Under the pieces are notes generated by a model. It saw nothing but the letters and a program-made list of their open reading frames with translations, made no database searches and was not told where the DNA came from. Made by a program: the position numbers and the translations under genes. A stretch of DNA of 64,000 bases from Opitutales bacterium (GTDB taxonomy: Bacteria; Verrucomicrobiota; Verrucomicrobiia; Opitutales; Oceanipulchritudinaceae), in NCBI GenBank assembly GCA_020831525.1, contig JAFIGH010000008.1, positions 18,733 to 82,732 on the forward strand, given 5' to 3'. The number at the start of each line of letters is the position of its first letter. The first letter of the stretch is position 1. Below are positions 9,728-17,817 of this stretch, in pieces.

Positions 9728-10102
9728 ATGAAAGATAGAACGAGTGATATCATCATCTCCGGACACAACCTCGAACTCACGGAAGCGATTAAATCCGTCG
9801 CCCGCGAAAAAGCGTTGAAACTGTTTGAGCATGAAGGACATATCATTCGATTCCGACTTGAGCTGGAATACACTCCGAACGTCTCGAAGGAGCGCGAGTT
9901 CATCGCCAAAGGACACATTGAGATCCGCGGCAAACCACTCATCTCCTCGGCTGAGACCGAAGACCTTTACAAGTCAATCGATCAGTTAATGGTAAAACTC
10001 GACCGCATGCTGCGGCGCCGCTCGCGGCTCTTCCGCATCAAGCGCCGCCACCCGCACAACGTTGAGATTCCGGCGGAAATTCCCAAGGTGAAGACAGCCT
10101 GA
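9728..10102 (+). CDS. hpf: Ribosome hibernation promoting factor, short form
   Basis: This 124-residue protein matches the HPF/RaiA (S30AE) family that binds the decoding centre of idle ribosomes. It opens DIIISGHNLELTEAIKSVAREKALKLFEH, with later HIEIRG, SSAETEDLYKSIDQLMVKLDRML and a basic RRRSRLFRIKRRH stretch. The C-terminal dimerisation domain of long HPF is absent, so it is the short type with only a 20-residue tail. ATG 9728 gives the family-typical start and has an AGGA about 14 bases upstream. A strong terminator follows at 10166. The region 9504-9727 upstream contains no gene and likely holds its promoter. Confidence 0.92.
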   Translation: MKDRTSDIIISGHNLELTEAIKSVAREKALKLFEHEGHIIRFRLELEYTPNVSKEREFIAKGHIEIRGKPLISSAETEDLYKSIDQLMVKLDRMLRRRSRLFRIKRRHPHNVEIPAEIPKVKTA

Positions 10103-10165
10103 CGGGCGGATTCCCCCGGCAAGCCGGCCGCTTCATTCCGGCCTCCCTATTGCATCCCTTTCTCC

Positions 10166-10192
10166 AGCCCGGCGCCCGCGCCGGGCTTTTTT
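10166..10192 (+). terminator. Rho-independent terminator after hpf
   Basis: A perfect 10 bp inverted repeat (AGCCCGGCGC / GCGCCGGGCT) with a two-base spacer runs from 10166 to 10187 and is followed by a T-run. It lies 64 bp past the hpf stop on the same strand. Confidence 0.88.
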
Positions 10193-10387
10193 CTGGCATG
10201 GTGCCGTCAGGCTTCATTGCCGCCGCTACGCCAACCACGGGCGGCACGGCACACCACTCCATACCCGTCCCCGCTACCCCCATTTGCGCTTGGACCCGTC
10301 CGGTATCGCTGAACTGGCGGAAACGTTTCGCGGGCTGGCCTCTCCGCCGCCGCCGGGCGCCTCACCGCAGCGGCGGCGCACGGGGAC

Positions 10388-10427
10388 AGAAGGAGAGGGA
10401 GAAGGAGAAGGAGAAGGAGAGGGAGAC
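10388..10427. repeat. Purine-only GGAGAA/GGAGAG short tandem repeat
   Basis: About 40 bases consist almost entirely of GGAGAA and GGAGAG units on the plus strand, interrupted by few other bases. It lies in the 423 bp gene-free stretch between hpf and the Smr gene. An open frame across it would encode alternating Gly-Glu, but nothing supports that as a real gene. Simple repeats of this kind are prone to slippage. Confidence 0.75.
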
Positions 10428-10525
10428 GAGACGTTCACCGTAAAACACGCGGGTGCCTGCCCGGACCGGAAAGGTGCTTGGCAGAGCGGTTGACGGCTGC
10501 GGGGGCGGGCTGTTGGGATAGGGGG

Positions 10526-10825
10526 ATGGAAGAGACGGAATATCCGGTGGACGGGACGCTGGACCTGCACATGTTCCGGCCGAAGGAGTGCGCGGAGGCG
10601 GTGGAGGCGTATCTGGAGGCCTGCGCCGAGGCGGGGATCCTCGACGTGCGGATCATTCACGGGAAGGGCATCGGCACGCTGCGGGAGCAGGTGCGGGCGC
10701 AGTTGGAGCGCCATCCCGGGGTGGCGGACTTCACGATCGGCACCGGCGGCAACTGGGGGGCGTCGACGGTCCGCCTACGTCCGCTCCCGTGGGACATCGG
10801 ACGGCGGGAGTTGAAAGCTCGTTGA
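10526..10825 (+). CDS. Small Smr-domain protein
   Basis: This 99-residue protein is essentially a single Smr (small MutS-related) domain. The conserved TLDLHMFRPKECAEAV opens the domain, IIHGKGIGTLREQV is the second signature, and it closes with the GTGGNWGASTVRL strand. Stand-alone Smr proteins are nucleic-acid-binding and some are nucleases; MutS2 uses the same domain. ATG 10526 was preferred because a G-rich ribosome-binding site lies just upstream and the domain begins at once. An open frame extends further upstream but without typical protein features. Confidence 0.88.
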   Translation: MEETEYPVDGTLDLHMFRPKECAEAVEAYLEACAEAGILDVRIIHGKGIGTLREQVRAQLERHPGVADFTIGTGGNWGASTVRLRPLPWDIGRRELKAR

Positions 10826-10943
10826 AGGCGGCAGAACCACGTCGGCACATCGCGTGGCAACGGTTCCCTTTCGCGGCCGCGCGAAATTTCGTTGCCTTGC
10901 GCGGGGGTGTCGCCCATTCGTCCGTGCTTCTGTTTCTTGCGTG

Positions 10944-10960
10944 GGACCCGCAGCGGGTCC
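10944..10960 (+). promoter_or_regulatory. 7 bp perfect hairpin just upstream of moxR
   Basis: GGACCCG, a three-base spacer and CGGGTCC form a perfect inverted repeat ending 18 bases before the moxR ATG. There is no T-run, so it is not a standard terminator. It could be a protein-binding site or a 5' leader hairpin. Function is not established. Confidence 0.4.
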
Positions 10961-10978
10961 GAACGACAAAACTCTGAT

Positions 10979-11977
10979 ATGGCAGACACACTCGACCTAC
11001 AAAGTCTCACCGAAAAGATCAAAGCCGCCGCGGCATGGATTCCGGAACTCCAGGAGGAGATCGGCAAGGTGGTCATCGGGCAGCGTTATCTCGTCGACCG
11101 GCTGATCATCGGCCTGCTGGCGAACGGTCACGTGCTCCTCGAGGGCGTGCCGGGACTGGCGAAAACGCTTTCCGTGCGCACCCTCGCCTCGGCCATCCGG
11201 GCGGACTTCGCGCGGCTGCAGTTCACGCCCGACCTCCTGCCGGCCGACATCATCGGCACGCTGATATACAATCCGAAAACAGGCGAATTCACAACCAAGA
11301 CAGGTCCGGTATTCGCCAACATCGTCCTTGCCGACGAAATCAACCGCGCCCCGGCGAAGGTGCAGAGCGCGCTGCTCGAAGCGATGCAGGAGCGCCAGGT
11401 GACGATCGGCGATACGACCTTTCCGCTGCCGCACCCGTTTCTTGTTCTCGCGACAGAGAATCCGATCGACCAAGAGGGCACCTACCCGCTGCCCGAGGCG
11501 CAGGTCGACCGCTTCATGATGAAGCTGAAGATCGGCTATCCCTCGCGCGAGGAGGAGCGCGGCATCCTCGACCGCATGGCGGTGACGACGGCGGTCCCCG
11601 AGGCGCAACCGGTCGTCGACATCGGCAAAATCACGGAAGCGCGCGCCCTTGTGAACGAGGTCTACGTCGACCCCAAGGTGAAAGACTACATCGTCGAAAT
11701 CGTCCACACGACGCGGGAACCGGAAGAGCACGGCCTCGACGAACTGCGCGACTTCATCCAGTTCGGGGCGAGCCCGCGCGCGACCATCGCGCTGACGCTG
11801 ACGGCGAAAGCGTGGGCCTTTATGAACGGCCGCGGCTACGTGACGCCGCAGGACGTCAAAACGATGGGCATGGACGTCCTGCGCCACCGCATCATCCTCA
11901 CCTACGAAGCGGAGGCCGAGGAAAAGAGCAGCGAGGACATCCTCAAGCGAATCTTCGACACCCTGCCCGTGCCGTAA
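10979..11977 (+). CDS. MoxR-family AAA+ ATPase, first gene of the bat operon
   Basis: This 332-residue protein is a MoxR-type AAA+ ATPase, a group thought to act as chaperones that insert cofactors or assemble complexes together with VWA proteins. Walker A is LLEGVPGLAKT, Walker B is VLADEINRAPAKVQSALLEAM, sensor 1 is LVLATENPIDQEGTYPLPEAQVDRFMM (given in part: ATENPIDQEGTYPLPEAQ), and the lid domain follows. ATG 10979 gives the usual family N-terminus. Six genes downstream on the same strand complete a canonical moxR-DUF58-bat cluster. Confidence 0.93.
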   Translation: MADTLDLQSLTEKIKAAAAWIPELQEEIGKVVIGQRYLVDRLIIGLLANGHVLLEGVPGLAKTLSVRTLASAIRADFARLQFTPDLLPADIIGTLIYNPKTGEFTTKTGPVFANIVLADEINRAPAKVQSALLEAMQERQVTIGDTTFPLPHPFLVLATENPIDQEGTYPLPEAQVDRFMMKLKIGYPSREEERGILDRMAVTTAVPEAQPVVDIGKITEARALVNEVYVDPKVKDYIVEIVHTTREPEEHGLDELRDFIQFGASPRATIALTLTAKAWAFMNGRGYVTPQDVKTMGMDVLRHRIILTYEAEAEEKSSEDILKRIFDTLPVP

Positions 11978-12044
11978 ACCGCGCCCGGCGCGCGAACGGC
12001 CCGCAACCCCGGACCGCCTCCGCGCCCCGGCGCCTCTACCTTCC

Positions 12045-12977
12045 GTGTCCGATCAAGCCGAAAAGACGCGCGCGATTCTGCGCAAGGTCCGCCAAGTCGA
12101 CATCCGCAGCCGCCGGTTTGTCGACAACGCCATGGTGGGCGCCTACCACTCCGTCTTCAAGGGGGCGGGCATCGATTTTGCGGAGGTGCGCGAGTACCAA
12201 CACGGCGACGACGTCCGTTCCATCGACTGGAACGTCACGGCAAAGATGGACCGCCCGTTCCTCAAAGTATACGAAGAGGAACGCGAGCTTTCCATCATGC
12301 TCGCCGTTGATGTCTCCGGTTCGAACGACTTCGGCTCGGGCACGACGAGCAAGCGCGAACTCGCCGCCGAACTGGCGAGCCTCCTCGCCGTCTCCGCCAC
12401 GCGCAACAACGACAAAGTGGGGCTTCTCCTCTTCTCCGACCGCGTGGAAAAGTTCATTGCCCCGAAGAAGGGCCGCTCGCACGTGCTGCGCGTCATTCGC
12501 GAAATCCTCTTCCACGAACCGGCGGGGCGCGGCACGGAGATTCCCGGGGCCCTCCGCTACATGATGCGCCTCCTGCGCCGCCGTGCCGTCTGCTTCCTCA
12601 TCAGCGACTTCCTCACCCCCGGCACACCCGTCCGCGCCGCCGTCGGCGCGGAGCGGCGCGATGAATTCCAGCGCGTCCTCACCTTGCTCAACCAACGCCA
12701 CGACCTCATCGGCATCGAGCTGCACGACCCCCGCGAGGACACCCTGCCCAACGTGGGCATCATCGTCCTCGAAGATGCCGAGACAGGCCAGATCGTCGAA
12801 GTGGATACCGCCCGCCGGGAGATCCGCGAAAACTATGCCCGCGAAAACCGGGCGCGGCGCGCGCGTCTGGCGGAGACCTTCCGCCGCGGGGGCATCGACT
12901 TTATCCGTGTGACCACGGACAAACCCTACATCAACGCCGTGCGCGCGTTTTTCCGGCGGAGGGAGCGGAGGCGATGA
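12045..12977 (+). CDS. DUF58 domain protein (VWA-like)
   Basis: This 310-residue protein has the DUF58 core: VFKGAGIDFAEVREYQHGDDVRSIDWN, with the conserved R-x-Y-x-x-GD and DW elements, then a VWA-like strand with LAVDVSGSNDF (a MIDAS-type DxSGS). DUF58 proteins sit next to MoxR ATPases and are proposed substrates or partners. The start is GTG 12045; no ATG lies in a suitable place. Its stop overlaps the next start by four bases (ATGA). Confidence 0.9.
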   Translation: MSDQAEKTRAILRKVRQVDIRSRRFVDNAMVGAYHSVFKGAGIDFAEVREYQHGDDVRSIDWNVTAKMDRPFLKVYEEERELSIMLAVDVSGSNDFGSGTTSKRELAAELASLLAVSATRNNDKVGLLLFSDRVEKFIAPKKGRSHVLRVIREILFHEPAGRGTEIPGALRYMMRLLRRRAVCFLISDFLTPGTPVRAAVGAERRDEFQRVLTLLNQRHDLIGIELHDPREDTLPNVGIIVLEDAETGQIVEVDTARREIRENYARENRARRARLAETFRRGGIDFIRVTTDKPYINAVRAFFRRRERRR

Positions 12978-13609
12978 AGACGGCACAGCCCATACCCGGC
13001 CCCGCTCTGCCGCGCTGCCTCGCCGTAAAAGCCGCCGCGCTTGTCGGCATGCCCGCCGCCCTCGCCGCGGAGACCCAACTGTTCGACATCCGCGACCCGC
13101 TGCGCATCTGGACGCGCCTCGAGTGGTATTTTGTCCTCGGCGGTATCGCCGCTGCCGCACTCCTCGTCCTTCTTTACCTCCGCCTCCGCAAGCGGCGGGA
13201 AGCCGCGGCAGTCCAGTCCATCCGCATCCCCACAGCCTTCGACATCGCGCGCGAGGCGCTGGAGCGGCTCGAACGCGAGTCCGCCGCAATGACGGCGGAA
13301 GCCTTTTCGGTGAACGCCTCGCGTGTCCTGCGCGTCTTCATCGAAGACACCCTGAACCTCCCCGCAACCGAACGCACGACGGAGGAATTTTTGCGCGAAT
13401 TTCAAGACGAAGCGACGATGGACGCACCCGCCCGCCATGCGCTTGAGGCCTTCCTCGAGCAATGCGATCTCGCCAAATTCGGACGCCAGGACCTCTCCGC
13501 CGAGGCGCGGGCGGGCCTGCTCGCCAACGCCCGCGCGTTTGTCGACGCCGTGGAGCGCGCCCGCCGTCCACAACCCGGCGCCGCCGAAAACGCCGCCGCC
13601 CCCGCATGA
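12974..13609 (+). CDS. Single-pass membrane protein of the bat operon (DUF4381-like)
   Basis: This 211-residue protein has a cleavable-looking or anchored N-terminus and one membrane helix (about residues 52-73, WYFVLGGIAAAALLVLLYLR) followed by a basic stop-transfer (RKRRE). The cytoplasmic part is helical and includes an FDIAREALERLER pattern and ATERTTEEFLREF. Position between DUF58 and batA, size and layout fit the DUF4381 proteins of such operons. Overlapping ATGA junctions at both ends indicate tight translational coupling. Confidence 0.78.
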   Translation: MKTAQPIPGPALPRCLAVKAAALVGMPAALAAETQLFDIRDPLRIWTRLEWYFVLGGIAAAALLVLLYLRLRKRREAAAVQSIRIPTAFDIAREALERLERESAAMTAEAFSVNASRVLRVFIEDTLNLPATERTTEEFLREFQDEATMDAPARHALEAFLEQCDLAKFGRQDLSAEARAGLLANARAFVDAVERARRPQPGAAENAAAPA

Positions 13610-14634
13610 TCTTCCGATTCGACAGTCCGGAGTGGCTCTGGCTTCTCCTTCTCCTTCCTCTTCTTGCCGTCCTGCACGGCAAGGCGGGCAAGACGGCGGC
13701 GTTGCGCTTCTCCGCCGTGGCTATCGTGCGGCAAGTATCGGCCTGCGTGCGGGCCAGCGCCGGACGCCTCTCCATCGGCGCACGGCTCCTCACCATCGTG
13801 CTTCTCATCCTCGCACTCGCACGGCCGCAGGCGGGCGATGAGATCGCGCGCATCGATGAAAGCGGTATCGACATCATGATTACGGTCGACCTCTCCGGCT
13901 CCATGTGGGCGCACGACTTCGAGATGGAGGGCGAGTACCTCGACCGCCTCACCGTTGTAAAAAAGGTGCTACGCGAGTTCGTGGAGAGGCGCGCGGGCGA
14001 CCGCATGGGTCTCATCGCCTTTGCCGGCGAAGCCTACCTCGCCTCGCCCCTCACTCTCGACCACCGCTGGATCCTTCGCCGCGTCGAACAACTGGAGTTG
14101 GGCACCGTCATCGACGGCACCGCCATCGGTACCGCGCTCGCCACAAGCATCCGCCGCCTGCGCGACCGCGACTCGCCCTCGCGCATCATCGTCCTCCTCA
14201 CCGACGGCGCGAACAACCGCGGCCAGATCGAGCCCCTGCAAGCGGCGGAAGCCGCCGCCGCGCACGGCATCCGGGTGTACACCGTCGGTGTCGGGCGCGA
14301 GGGCATCGTGCCCTTCCCCGCCCAGTTCAATGAAAACCGCCAACCCGTGCGCCGACCCGACGGCAGCATTCCGTTCGCCCGAGTACGCTCCGACATCGAC
14401 CTGCCGACGCTCGAAAAAATCGCCGAAATGACGGGCGGTGCTTATTTCCACGCCACCGACACCGAACAACTCCAGCGCATCTACGCCGAAATCGATGAAC
14501 TGGAGCGCGACGAAATCGCCCTCGAGGTGCGCCGCCTCTTCCGCGACATTTTCTGGATCCCCCTCGCCGCCGCCCTCGGTATTCTCGCCCTCGAAGTCAT
14601 CCTCTTCAACACGCGCTACCGGCGCCTCCCCTGA
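13606..14634 (+). CDS. batA: BatA-type VWA-domain membrane protein
   Basis: This 342-residue protein has two N-terminal membrane segments (WLWLLLLLPLLAVLHG; LLTIVLLILALARP), a VWA domain with the MIDAS motif TVDLSGSMW, and a C-terminal membrane helix (FWIPLAAALGILALEVILF). The third MIDAS elements (GLIAFAG, LLTDGANNRG) are intact, so metal-dependent adhesion is plausible. The N-terminal helix pair plus the DLSGSM motif is the BatA/BatB hallmark. ATG 13606 overlaps the previous stop. Function of Bat proteins is thought to be stress or envelope related; the exact role is unknown. Confidence 0.9.
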   Translation: MIFRFDSPEWLWLLLLLPLLAVLHGKAGKTAALRFSAVAIVRQVSACVRASAGRLSIGARLLTIVLLILALARPQAGDEIARIDESGIDIMITVDLSGSMWAHDFEMEGEYLDRLTVVKKVLREFVERRAGDRMGLIAFAGEAYLASPLTLDHRWILRRVEQLELGTVIDGTAIGTALATSIRRLRDRDSPSRIIVLLTDGANNRGQIEPLQAAEAAAAHGIRVYTVGVGREGIVPFPAQFNENRQPVRRPDGSIPFARVRSDIDLPTLEKIAEMTGGAYFHATDTEQLQRIYAEIDELERDEIALEVRRLFRDIFWIPLAAALGILALEVILFNTRYRRLP

Positions 14635-14642
14635 GTTCCGCA

Positions 14643-17363
14643 ATGCAGTTCGCGTATCCGGAAATCCTCTACGCTGTCGTTCCCGCCGTTTTCGTCACCG
14701 CCCTCTTTCTCTGGTGGGCGGAGCAGCGCACCCACGCGCGCCTGAGCGCGTTCGCGGCGTCCCCCCTCCTCGCCGACCTCGCCGCCAGCGCGAGCCCGCG
14801 CCGCCGGACGGCTAAGGCCGTGCTCACCGTCCTCGCTGTCGCCCTCCTCGGCACCGCCCTCGCCCGTCCGCAATGGGGCGTCGTTTACGAAGAGACGGAA
14901 GGCCACGGCGTTGACATCATGATCGCCCTCGACACCTCGCGCAGCATGCTCGCGGAGGACGTCCGCCCCAACCGCCTAGAGCGCGCCAAGCTCTCTATTG
15001 TCGACCTCGTCAACAATCTGCGCGGGGACCGCGTGGGGCTCATCGCCTTCGCCGGGCGGGCATTCCTGCAAGTGCCGCTCACACTCGATTACGACGCCTT
15101 CCGCAACACCCTTGGAATTATCGACACAGAGATTATCCCCGTTCCGGGCACGGATATCGGCGGTGCCATCCGCGAGGCCCGCGAAGCCATGCGCGATGAG
15201 CGCAACCACCGTATCCTCGTCCTCATTACCGACGGCGAAGACCTCGAAGCCCGCGCGCGGCAGGAGACCCGCCGCGCGGCGGCGGAGGGCTTTGTCATCT
15301 ACACGGTCGGGGTAGGCAGTCCGGAGGGCGCGCGCATCCCCGTCACGCGGCCGGACGGCACCCGTGACTACCACCGCGACATCAACGGCGAGATTGTCGT
15401 CACCCGACTCGACGAAGACACCCTCGTCGACATCGCAGCGGAGACCGGAGGCGTCTACATGAACCTTGGTTCCGGCGAAGGACTCGAAGCCGTCTACGCG
15501 CGCATCGTTGAGACGATCCCGCCCGAGGATCTGGGCACGCGCCTGCAAGCCATTCCCATCGAACGCTACCAATGGTTCGCCGCCCTCGCGCTCGCCCTTC
15601 TCGCCGTCGAGCGTCTCATCTCCACACGGCGGCGGACATCCGCTCCCGTCCCGGCCGCAGCGGTTCTCTTTTTTGCCTGTCTGCTCGCGCTGCCCGCGCC
15701 CGCGCAGGGCGACACGCTGGAGGGCCGCCGCCTCTTCGACCGCGGCGAATTTGCCGCTTCCGCCGAAGCCTATGCCCGTGCCCTCGAGCGGCGCCCCGAA
15801 GACGCCTCCCTCCACTACAACCACGGTGTGAGCCTGTACCGGTCGGAGGACTACATCGGCGCCCGCCGTGCCTTCGACCGTGCCCTCTCCCTCGGCACAC
15901 CCGAAGTGCAGGAGCGCGCCTTCTTCAACCTCGGCAACACTCTCTACCGTCTCGGCGAACGCGCGCTTGAGGAGGGCGATGTGGCGGCGGCCCGCGATCT
16001 CTGGGCCTCCGCCCTCGACAACTACGGCAACACCCTCGAGCTCAACCCGGAGGCCGCCGACGCCGCCGCCAACGAAGAAGCGGTGCGCCGCGACATCGCC
16101 AACATCACCCGCCACCTGCGTGTCGCCGTCCACCCTCCCGAAGGCGGCACCGTGGAGGGCGGCGGCGCCTTTGCGCGCGGCAACGAAGTTCCCGTGCGCG
16201 CCCGTGCCAACGACGGGTGGCACTTCCGCGCATGGGCGGGCGACGGCGTCGACGATCCCGAAAGCGAGCAGACAACCGTCACCCTCGACCAAGACCGCGA
16301 GATCGCCGCCGTCTTCGTCAAAGTATGGAACCTCACCGTGGAATCGGCCGACCCCGAACTCGGCACGGCGGGGACCTCCGGCGTCTACGAAGAAGGCGCC
16401 GACGTTCCCATCGAGGCGGAGGCCTTCGACTACTATGCCTTCACCCACTGGGAAGGCGACGGCCTCGAAATCGCCGATCCGGAAGCCGCGCAGACGACCG
16501 TCCGCCTCTCGCAGGACGCCCGCGTGCGCGCCCACTTCGTCGATGCCTACAGGCTCGATGTCTCGGTGGAGCCGGAGATCGGCGGCTTCGTGTGGGAGAG
16601 CGGCTTTTTCCGGGTAAACAGCGACCAGCCGGTCCTCGCCCAACCGCGCGGCGGTTTCCGCTTCGAGCATTGGCGCGGCGAGGGTGCGGCTGATCCAGCC
16701 GCCCCGGAGACCAACGTCGCCATGACGGAGGACCGCCGTTTGACCGCCGTGATGGAACGCGAATGGTCGCTTATTCTCATTCCTGTGGAAGAGGACAGCG
16801 GTTTCGTCGAAGGCGGCGGCGATTTCCCCGTAGGCACCCGCACACCGGTCAACGCCGTCCCCAACGAAGGTTTCACCTTCGAGCGGTGGGAAGGGCCGGG
16901 CGTGGACGATCCTATTGCCAAATCCACCCACGTCACCGTGCAGAGCACGGAACACGATCTCTACGCCATCTTCCGCCGCGAAGACAGCGACAACGATTCG
17001 GAAGACGAAGATGAGTCCGAAGAAGATTCGCCCGAGAGCGATCCGGACGGCCAACCGGAAGACGACGACGAAGACAGGGACGACGCCGACCAAGACGAGG
17101 AAGAGCAAGAACCGGAGGAACCGGAGCCCGAGGAAGAGCAGCCCGAGGAAGAAGAAGAACCCGCCGACGAGGAGGAGCGCGAAGACGAGGCCGAACCTGA
17201 ACCGGAAGACGCCGAAGAACAACCCGCGCCCGAAGCCCCCGTCGGACTCACCCCCGAGGAAGCCGACCAAATCCTCAACCTCCTCGACCCCACCGACCGC
17301 ATCCTTCCACTCACCGACGACACCGTCGACCCCGCCGACCGCACCACCGGCCGCGACTGGTGA
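14643..17363 (+). CDS. batB: BatB VWA protein fused to TPRs, four repeat domains and a BatC-like tail
   Basis: This 906-residue protein begins as BatB: two N-terminal helices, then a VWA domain (MIDAS DTSRSM at 97-102, GLIAFAGRAF, LITDGEDLEARAR) and further helices near 305-355. A TPR block follows (about 360-475, GRRLFDRGEFAASAEAYARAL, HYNHGVSLYRSEDYIGAR). Four beta units start near 491, 563, 637 and 709, each about 73 residues with GG..., W-F-x-x-W and ...AxF patterns, resembling divergent InlB B-repeats. An extremely acidic, proline-rich stretch covers about 780-865, and the end (LTPEEADQILNLLDPTDR) resembles the BatC C-terminal motif. BatB and BatC are normally separate genes; the repeat insertion is unusual. 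Confidence 0.88.
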   Translation: MQFAYPEILYAVVPAVFVTALFLWWAEQRTHARLSAFAASPLLADLAASASPRRRTAKAVLTVLAVALLGTALARPQWGVVYEETEGHGVDIMIALDTSRSMLAEDVRPNRLERAKLSIVDLVNNLRGDRVGLIAFAGRAFLQVPLTLDYDAFRNTLGIIDTEIIPVPGTDIGGAIREAREAMRDERNHRILVLITDGEDLEARARQETRRAAAEGFVIYTVGVGSPEGARIPVTRPDGTRDYHRDINGEIVVTRLDEDTLVDIAAETGGVYMNLGSGEGLEAVYARIVETIPPEDLGTRLQAIPIERYQWFAALALALLAVERLISTRRRTSAPVPAAAVLFFACLLALPAPAQGDTLEGRRLFDRGEFAASAEAYARALERRPEDASLHYNHGVSLYRSEDYIGARRAFDRALSLGTPEVQERAFFNLGNTLYRLGERALEEGDVAAARDLWASALDNYGNTLELNPEAADAAANEEAVRRDIANITRHLRVAVHPPEGGTVEGGGAFARGNEVPVRARANDGWHFRAWAGDGVDDPESEQTTVTLDQDREIAAVFVKVWNLTVESADPELGTAGTSGVYEEGADVPIEAEAFDYYAFTHWEGDGLEIADPEAAQTTVRLSQDARVRAHFVDAYRLDVSVEPEIGGFVWESGFFRVNSDQPVLAQPRGGFRFEHWRGEGAADPAAPETNVAMTEDRRLTAVMEREWSLILIPVEEDSGFVEGGGDFPVGTRTPVNAVPNEGFTFERWEGPGVDDPIAKSTHVTVQSTEHDLYAIFRREDSDNDSEDEDESEEDSPESDPDGQPEDDDEDRDDADQDEEEQEPEEPEPEEEQPEEEEEPADEEEREDEAEPEPEDAEEQPAPEAPVGLTPEEADQILNLLDPTDRILPLTDDTVDPADRTTGRDW

Positions 17364-17418
17364 TACCTCCCGCCGCGCGGCTTGCCACAGTTGCTTCCAT
17401 GTGTAGAGTTTCCGGATC

Positions 17419-17622
17419 ATGCCGACAGTCGTTTCCAGTACAGCCGGTTCGGACACCACGCTATGGACGACCGACGGCGAATACCTCACCGAGTTTGCTT
17501 CGGGCGAAGCGGAAGTGCGTAGCCGTGTCTTCAAGGGACTCGTCCTCCGCCGCGAGTGGCTCGACCCCAAGGCCCTCCCCGATGTCGAAGCCTGCCTGCG
17601 CGAAGCGGAAGGCAAAGCCTGA
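17419..17622 (+). pseudogene. Short ORF, possible remnant of a Uma2-type nuclease C-terminus
   Basis: A 67-residue frame lies between batB and batD. Its middle and end (LWTTDGEYLTEFASGEAEV, RVFKGLVLRREWL) recall the C-terminus of Uma2 (DUF820) PD-(D/E)XK proteins, but the catalytic part is absent. It could be a decayed fragment left by a deletion or a genuine small protein. The match is by eye and weak. Three hairpin repeats follow immediately, which supports the idea that a mobile or degraded piece sits inside the operon. Confidence 0.35.
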
Positions 17623-17632
17623 TTCACCGTCA

Positions 17633-17711
17633 CCGGAGAGGGGACATTCCTGTCCCCGGTCCACCGGAGAGGGGACATTCCTGTCCCCGGTCCGCCGGAG
17701 AGGGGACATTG
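17633..17711. repeat. Three tandem 31 bp repeats with an internal hairpin
   Basis: Copies begin at 17633, 17664 and 17695; the first two are complete with only the last base different, and the third is cut short. Each complete copy contains GGGGACATTCCTGTCCCC, a six-base-pair palindromic stem with a six-base loop. They lie in the 195 bp gap between the short ORF and batD. The layout is REP-like. No CRISPR-like spacers are present. Confidence 0.85.
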
Positions 17712-17817
17712 CCTCCGGCCATCGGCGCTTCGCATCCGTCCCCTCCCCGGCGTGGCGGTTGACAAGGCTGACCTTCCGAAACAACAACGGTATTCATGAT
17801 TGAGTGGTCAAACGGGT

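Noticed and set aside
10284..10493. Small frame with a Gly-Glu repeat
   Set aside because: The repeat is produced by the purine tandem repeat; there is no ribosome-binding site or domain.
17633..17711. Regular short repeats that could suggest a CRISPR array
   Set aside because: The repeats are directly adjacent with no spacers, there are only three copies, and no cas genes are nearby.
14976..17765. 930-codon frame opposite batB
   Set aside because: Antisense to VWA, TPR and repeat domains; composition is Phe/Gly/Val rich as expected for the complement of an acidic coding strand.
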